Made by a program: the position numbers and the translations under genes. This document shows positions 38,701-44,700 of a DNA stretch of 64,000 nt, one piece after another. The stretch's first letter is position 1. Each line of letters begins with the position of its first letter. The notes beneath the pieces were generated by a model. The model was not told the DNA's origin. It saw only the letters and a list, made by a program, of their open reading frames with translations, and did no database searches. The stretch is from Lineus longissimus (taxonomy: Eukaryota; Nemertea; Pilidiophora; Heteronemertea; Lineidae): NCBI RefSeq assembly GCF_910592395.1, contig NC_088311.1, forward strand, positions 18,354,501 through 18,418,500, read 5' to 3'.

Positions 38701-41700
38701 GTCAATTGCCATCCCATGCACCTATAATAAACATTTAATTTGTTTTTGGTTTGAAGGAATTTTGAGATGGTCCTTAATGTTGTGTTGTATTCTTCATTTC
38801 TCTTCTAGCAATTACCTGTGAACCCCCTGTCATATCAAACGGATATGTATCAGTCACCAAAGCAGCCATGTATGGGTCAACTGTAACCTATCATTGTAAC
38901 CAAGGCTTTGTTCTCGATGGGAAAGGAAGCTCCAAGTGTAGTCAAAATGGAACTGACAATGTGTATGGGAAATGGACTGACCAAACGCCTGTGTGTAAAG
39001 GTAAAGTTCCTCCAGAGAGAAAGCTTTCTCATTTCCTTTCTACATTTCCCCCATTTTCGGCCATGATCATTATCATTATCGATACAATCTCGTACTTTGA
39101 TTCATTTCCCAGCCATAAGTTGCAACACACCATTATTATTTAATGGACAAGTAATAGCGGGTGGTCAAAGTACCCATGGCACGACAGTGAGCTTTAGATG
39201 CGACGAAGGCTTCATTCTCGTAGGAAAGACAAATTCTACGTGTGTTCATGAAGATCCAAACAGCGCCAAGGGAAAGTGGTCAGAGCCAACGCCTGTTTGC
39301 AGGGGTAAGTCCAATGGCTACCGCACACGATTGGCCAATTGCCATCCCATGCACCCATAATAAACATTTAATTTCTTTGTGGTTTGAAGGAATTTTGAGA
39401 TGGTCCTTAATGTTGTGTTGTATTCTTCTTTTCTCTTCTAGCTATTACTTGTGAACCCCCTGTCATATCAAACGGATATGTATCAGTCACCAAAGCAGCC
39501 GTGTATGGGTCAACTGTAACCTATCATTGTAACCAAGGCTTTGTTCTCGATGGGAAAGGAAGCTCCAAGTGTAGTCAAAATGGAACTGACAATGTGTATG
39601 GGAAATGGACTGACCAAACGCCTGTGTGTAAAGGTAAAGTTCCTCCAGAGAGAAAGCTTTCTCATTTCCTTTCTACATTTCCCCCATTTTCGGCCATGAT
39701 CATTATCATTATCGATACAATCTCGTACTTTGATTCTTTTTCCAGCCATCAGTTGCGACACACCATTATTACTGAATGGACAAGTAATAGCGGGTGGTCA
39801 AAGTACCCATGGCACGACAGTGAGCTTTAGATGCGACGAAGGCTTCATTCTCGTAGGAAAGACAAATTCTACGTGTGTTCATGAAGATCCAAACAACGCC
39901 AAGGGAAAGTGGTCAGAGCCAACGCCTGTTTGCAAGGGTAAGTCCAATGGCTACCGCAAACGATTGGTCAATTGCCATCCCATGCACCTATAATAAACAT
40001 TTGATTTGTTTGTGGTTTGAAGGAATTTTGAGATGGTCCTTAATGTTGTGTTGTATTCTTCTTTTCTTTTCTAGCTATTACCTGTGAACCTCCTGTCATA
40101 TCAAACGGATATGTATCAGTCACCAAAGCAGCGGTGTTTGGGTCAACTGTAACCTATCATTGTAACCAAGGCTTTGTTCTCGATGGGAAAGGAAGCTCCA
40201 AGTGTAGTCAAAATGGAACTGACAATGTTTATGGAAAATGGACTGACCAGACGCCTGTGTGTAAAGGTAAAGTTCCTCCAGAGAGAAAGCTTTCCTCATT
40301 TCCTTTCTACATTTCCCCCATGTTTGGCCTTGATCATTATCATTATCGATACAATCTCGTACTTTGATTGCTTTTCCAGCCATAAGTTGCAACACACAAT
40401 TGTTACTGAATGGACAAGTAATAGCGGGTGATCAAAGTACGCATGGCACGACAGTGATCTTTAGATGTGACGAAGGCTTCATTCTCGAAGGAAATACGAA
40501 TTCTACGTGTGTTCATGAAGATCCAAACAGCGCCAAGGGAAAGTGGTCAAAGCCAACGCCTGTTTGCAAGGGTAAGTCCAATGGCTACCGCACACGATTG
40601 GTCAATTGCCATCCCATGCACCCATAATAAACATTTAAATTGTTTGTGGTTTGAAGGAATTTTGAGATGGTCCTTAATGTTGTGCTGTATTCTTCTTTTT
40701 TCTTCTAGCTATTACCTGTGAACCTCCTGTCATATCAAACGGATATGTATCAGTCAACAAAGCAGCCGTGTATGGGTCAACTGTAACCTATCATTGTAAC
40801 CAAGGCTTTGTTCTCGATGGGAAAGGGAGCTCCAAGTGTAGTCAAAATGGAACTGACAATGTGTATGGGAAATGGACTGACCAGACGCCTGTGTGTAAAG
40901 GTAAAGTTCCTCCAGAGAGAAAGCTTTCTCATTTCCTTTCTATATTTCCCCCATTTTTGGCTTTGATCATTATCATTATCGATACAATCCCGTACTTTGA
41001 TTCATTTCCCAGCCATAAGTTGCAACACACCATTATTACTGAATGGGCAAGTAATAGCGGGTGGTCAAAGTACCCATGGCACGACAGTGAGCTTTAGATG
41101 CGACGAAGGCTTCATTCTCGTAGGAAAGACAAATTCTACGTGTGTTCATAAAGATCCAAACAGCGCCAAGGGAAAGTGGTCAGAGCCAACGCCTGTTTGC
41201 AAGGGTAAGTCCAATGGCTACCGCACACGATTGGTCAATTGCCATCCCATGCGCCTATAATAAACATTTAATTTGTTTGTGGTTTGAAGGAATTTTGAGA
41301 TGGTCCTTAATGTTGTGTTGTATTCTTCTTTTCTCTTCTAGCTATCACCTGTGAACCTCCTGTCATATCAAACGGATATGTATCAGTCACCAAAGCAGCC
41401 GTGTATGGGTCAACTGTAACCTATCATTGTAACCAAGGCTTTGTTCTCGATGGGAAAGGAAGCTCCAAGTGTAGTCAAAATGGAACTGACAATGTGTATG
41501 GGAAATGGACTGACCAAACGCCTGTGTGTAAAGGTAAAGTTCCTCCAGAGAGAAAACTTTCTCAATTCCTTTCTACATTTCCCCCATTTTCGGCCATGAT
41601 CATTATCATTATCGATACAATCTCGTACTTTGATTCTTTTTCCAGCCATCAGTTGCGACACACCATTATTACTGAATGGACAAGTAATAGCGGGTGGTCA

Positions 41701-44700
41701 AAGTACCCATGGCACGACAGTGATCTTTAGATGCGACGAAGGCTTCATTCTCGTAGGAAAGACAAATTCTACGTGTGTTCATGAAGATCCAAACAGCGCC
41801 AAGGGAAAGTGGTCAGAGCCAACGCCTGTTTGCAAGAGTAAGTCCAATGGCTAACGCACACGATTGGTCAATTTCCTTCCCATGCACCCATAATAAACAT
41901 TTAATTTATTTGCGGTTTGAAGGAATTTTGAGATGGTCCTTAATGTTGTGTTGTATTCTTCTTTTCTTTTCTAGCTATTACCTGTGAACCTCCTGTTATA
42001 TCAAACGGATATGTATCAGTCATCAAACCAGCCGTGTATGGGTCAACTGTAACCTATTATTGTAACCAAGGCTTTGTTCTGGATGGGAAAGGAAGCTCCA
42101 AGTGTAGTCAAAATGGAACTGACAATGTGTATGGGAAATGGACTGACCAGTCGCCTGTGTGTAAAGGTAAAGTTCTTCCAGAGAGAAAACTTTCCTAATT
42201 TCCTTTCTACATTTCCCCCATGTTTGGCCTTGATCATTATCTTTATCGATACAATCCCGTACTTTGAATCATTTTCCAGCCATACGTTGCGACACACCTA
42301 TCTTACTAAATGGACCAGTAACAGCGAGTGAGCTCAGTACCCATGGCACCACAGTGAGGTTTAGATGCTATGAAGGCTTCATTCTCGAAGGAAAGACAAA
42401 TTCTACGTGTGTTCACGAAGATCCAAACAGCGCGAAGGGAAAGTGGTCAGAGCCTGCGCCTGTTTGCAAAGGTAAAACCAATGATTATTGTACACGATCA
42501 GCAGGTTTTCGAGGGCAGTTGAAGTTCTGGTAGCATTTACTTGCGTCTCCCTATGGAAGTGGTGTTATCTGCAAAATAGATGTTCATGTTTTAAATGTTA
42601 ATTTTTTACAGCAACAACATGTGAGCCGCTAGAAACTAGTGCGCACATTCGCTGCAAGATGAGCAAGCGGATGGGGACCAACATGAAACAGTTGACGCTT
42701 AATAGTTCTTGTGTGACTTAAATGAGATCGAAACACAATGTTATTAAATTCATTCAGCTCAGTTTTTCGTAGGCAATAAGGAAACGGTCATGGTCACATC
42801 TTTTTGTGCGACCAAGCGACATATTCTCTCATACAATGTCCGCGATTAAGAAAGCGTTTGACCCTTAAAGGCTCTGATTGTGGGCTGCGGACAGGACGTC
42901 GAAAAATACCAAAGGCCTTGGGGGTCGGGGACGTAAATGTGTTTATGGACCCACATGTGAGTATGGACCCAGCACATTGCCCTCACCAAAGAAATATACT
43001 TGGAGCACCTACCCACGATCTATAATTCCTATTAAACATTCGCTTCTATTCTACTCTCAAGGAATTACCTGTGACCAACCCGTTCTACAGAATGGTAAAG
43101 CATCCACTGGTTCCCTACAATATAATTCAACAGTAACATACAGCTGCGAGGATAACTATTCTCTTACTGGGAAGGCAACGTCCACTTGCGTCCAGGAGGA
43201 TAAGACTAGCATCAAGGGTGTGTGGGCAGATCCAATACCGATTTGCACAGGTGAGAACCTTTTGGCAGGTTCCGATATAAGTTTTCTTCGTCTCCGAAGT
43301 CGTGATTTGTTGGTGTATTTAACATGTCTTCTGTTGGTTATCAGAAATAAGCAAGGCGCAGCACAGTAAATAGAAGCTTAAGCGCGATCTTAATTGGGGT
43401 GTAGAGCATTTCTACGTGTTTACACGCGTCAGTAGCTCTGTCCAAATCATATTCAGTGCAGCATTTACTTATTAGGAATATATCAAATTTAATTTCAAAT
43501 TTTAATTTTGAACGAACTAAGTTGACCTCAATCTGCAAGACTTTCTGAAGCACGGTAATACTAGTGTAATCACATTTTCCATTACAAGTCTTGTGCTTTA
43601 ATAATCACAATCGGGACAGCTCGCGGTCATTCACAGAATATGGCAGAGTTCAGTAAAACTTAAGTCGAATATTAGTAAAAGAGCGACAACTTCCATTGGT
43701 TTTGCCCTATACGTACATGCTTATGCCTTCTTTGATCTAATCCTTACAAAATGCGATTTGATTGACCAAAAAATCCAAGGTCAACTCAATTTGATTTGAT
43801 TCACAGAAATTAGATTGGAGTCACCTTCGTCGACATTGAATAACGTGCATGGAGACGTGGGAGGACGCACAAATACGCGTGATGAATCAGGTAAGTTGGG
43901 ATCGTCAAAAAAAATTAAGAATGAGTAATTAAAGACTTCACTGAGCAATTGAACGGAAACTATTGCGTATTATATACAATATTACTGGCAAGAATGATAA
44001 TCTCACAGATGCATCACTCTATATAACCCTGTCACTTGTTACATCATCAGTAACTTGTGCTTGCCATTCTCAAGTGCTGACCCAGATGAGGTAAAATGCG
44101 ACTTTCAAGTTCCTTATACATTGTGCGATTTGAAGGTTTCCGCATCGGTCGAATATGAAGTATTGCAAAATGAGGAACAACTAGGTTTTTCATTGTGTGT
44201 TCCTTTCACAATTCCCGAGCGTGAAAATAGAGAATATTTCTGCTAACTCGGTCATGACCACATTTGCCCTTGCTGCGTGCATGTATACGGTGACTATTTC
44301 TAAACCTCTCTATTAAATTTGTTTACATGAGTTTTTTTTACACATAAATAATTCAAAACCTCTCTCTTGGTGTCTTCTTTGTTATATCTATTTTCAGTAT
44401 CAGCAATGAACATCGGAATTGGTATTGGCTGCGCGACAGTTGTTCTCGTCTTGGTAATCATTGGTATTATTTTGGCAATTAAAAACAAAAGGTACGTTAT
44501 TCCCATTTTCCAAATTATACCAGCTGGAGGTATACAATGCATGCAGTACTGACACGATAGATTCGGAGAGAGCCAACCGGATTATTATGGTTTTTACATG
44601 TCGGTGCCAAGTTCAGCTTGACTGGAGTCTGAGGTTTTCCATTCTATCTGAACTTCCCTCAAAAATCCCTCAAATCGTTTCTCAATCAGCCATGTCTTTA

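Noticed and set aside
24992-42297. Recurrent minus-strand and +1-frame open frames of 60-109 codons at every array module
   Set aside because: They span exon-intron borders of the CCP modules, recur only because the DNA repeats, and have no splice or domain logic. They are shadows of the A and B exons.
24870-42471. CRISPR-like or satellite array
   Set aside because: Units of about 634 bp with coding exons, conserved splice sites and cysteine patterns; not short repeats with unique spacers, and not non-coding satellite.
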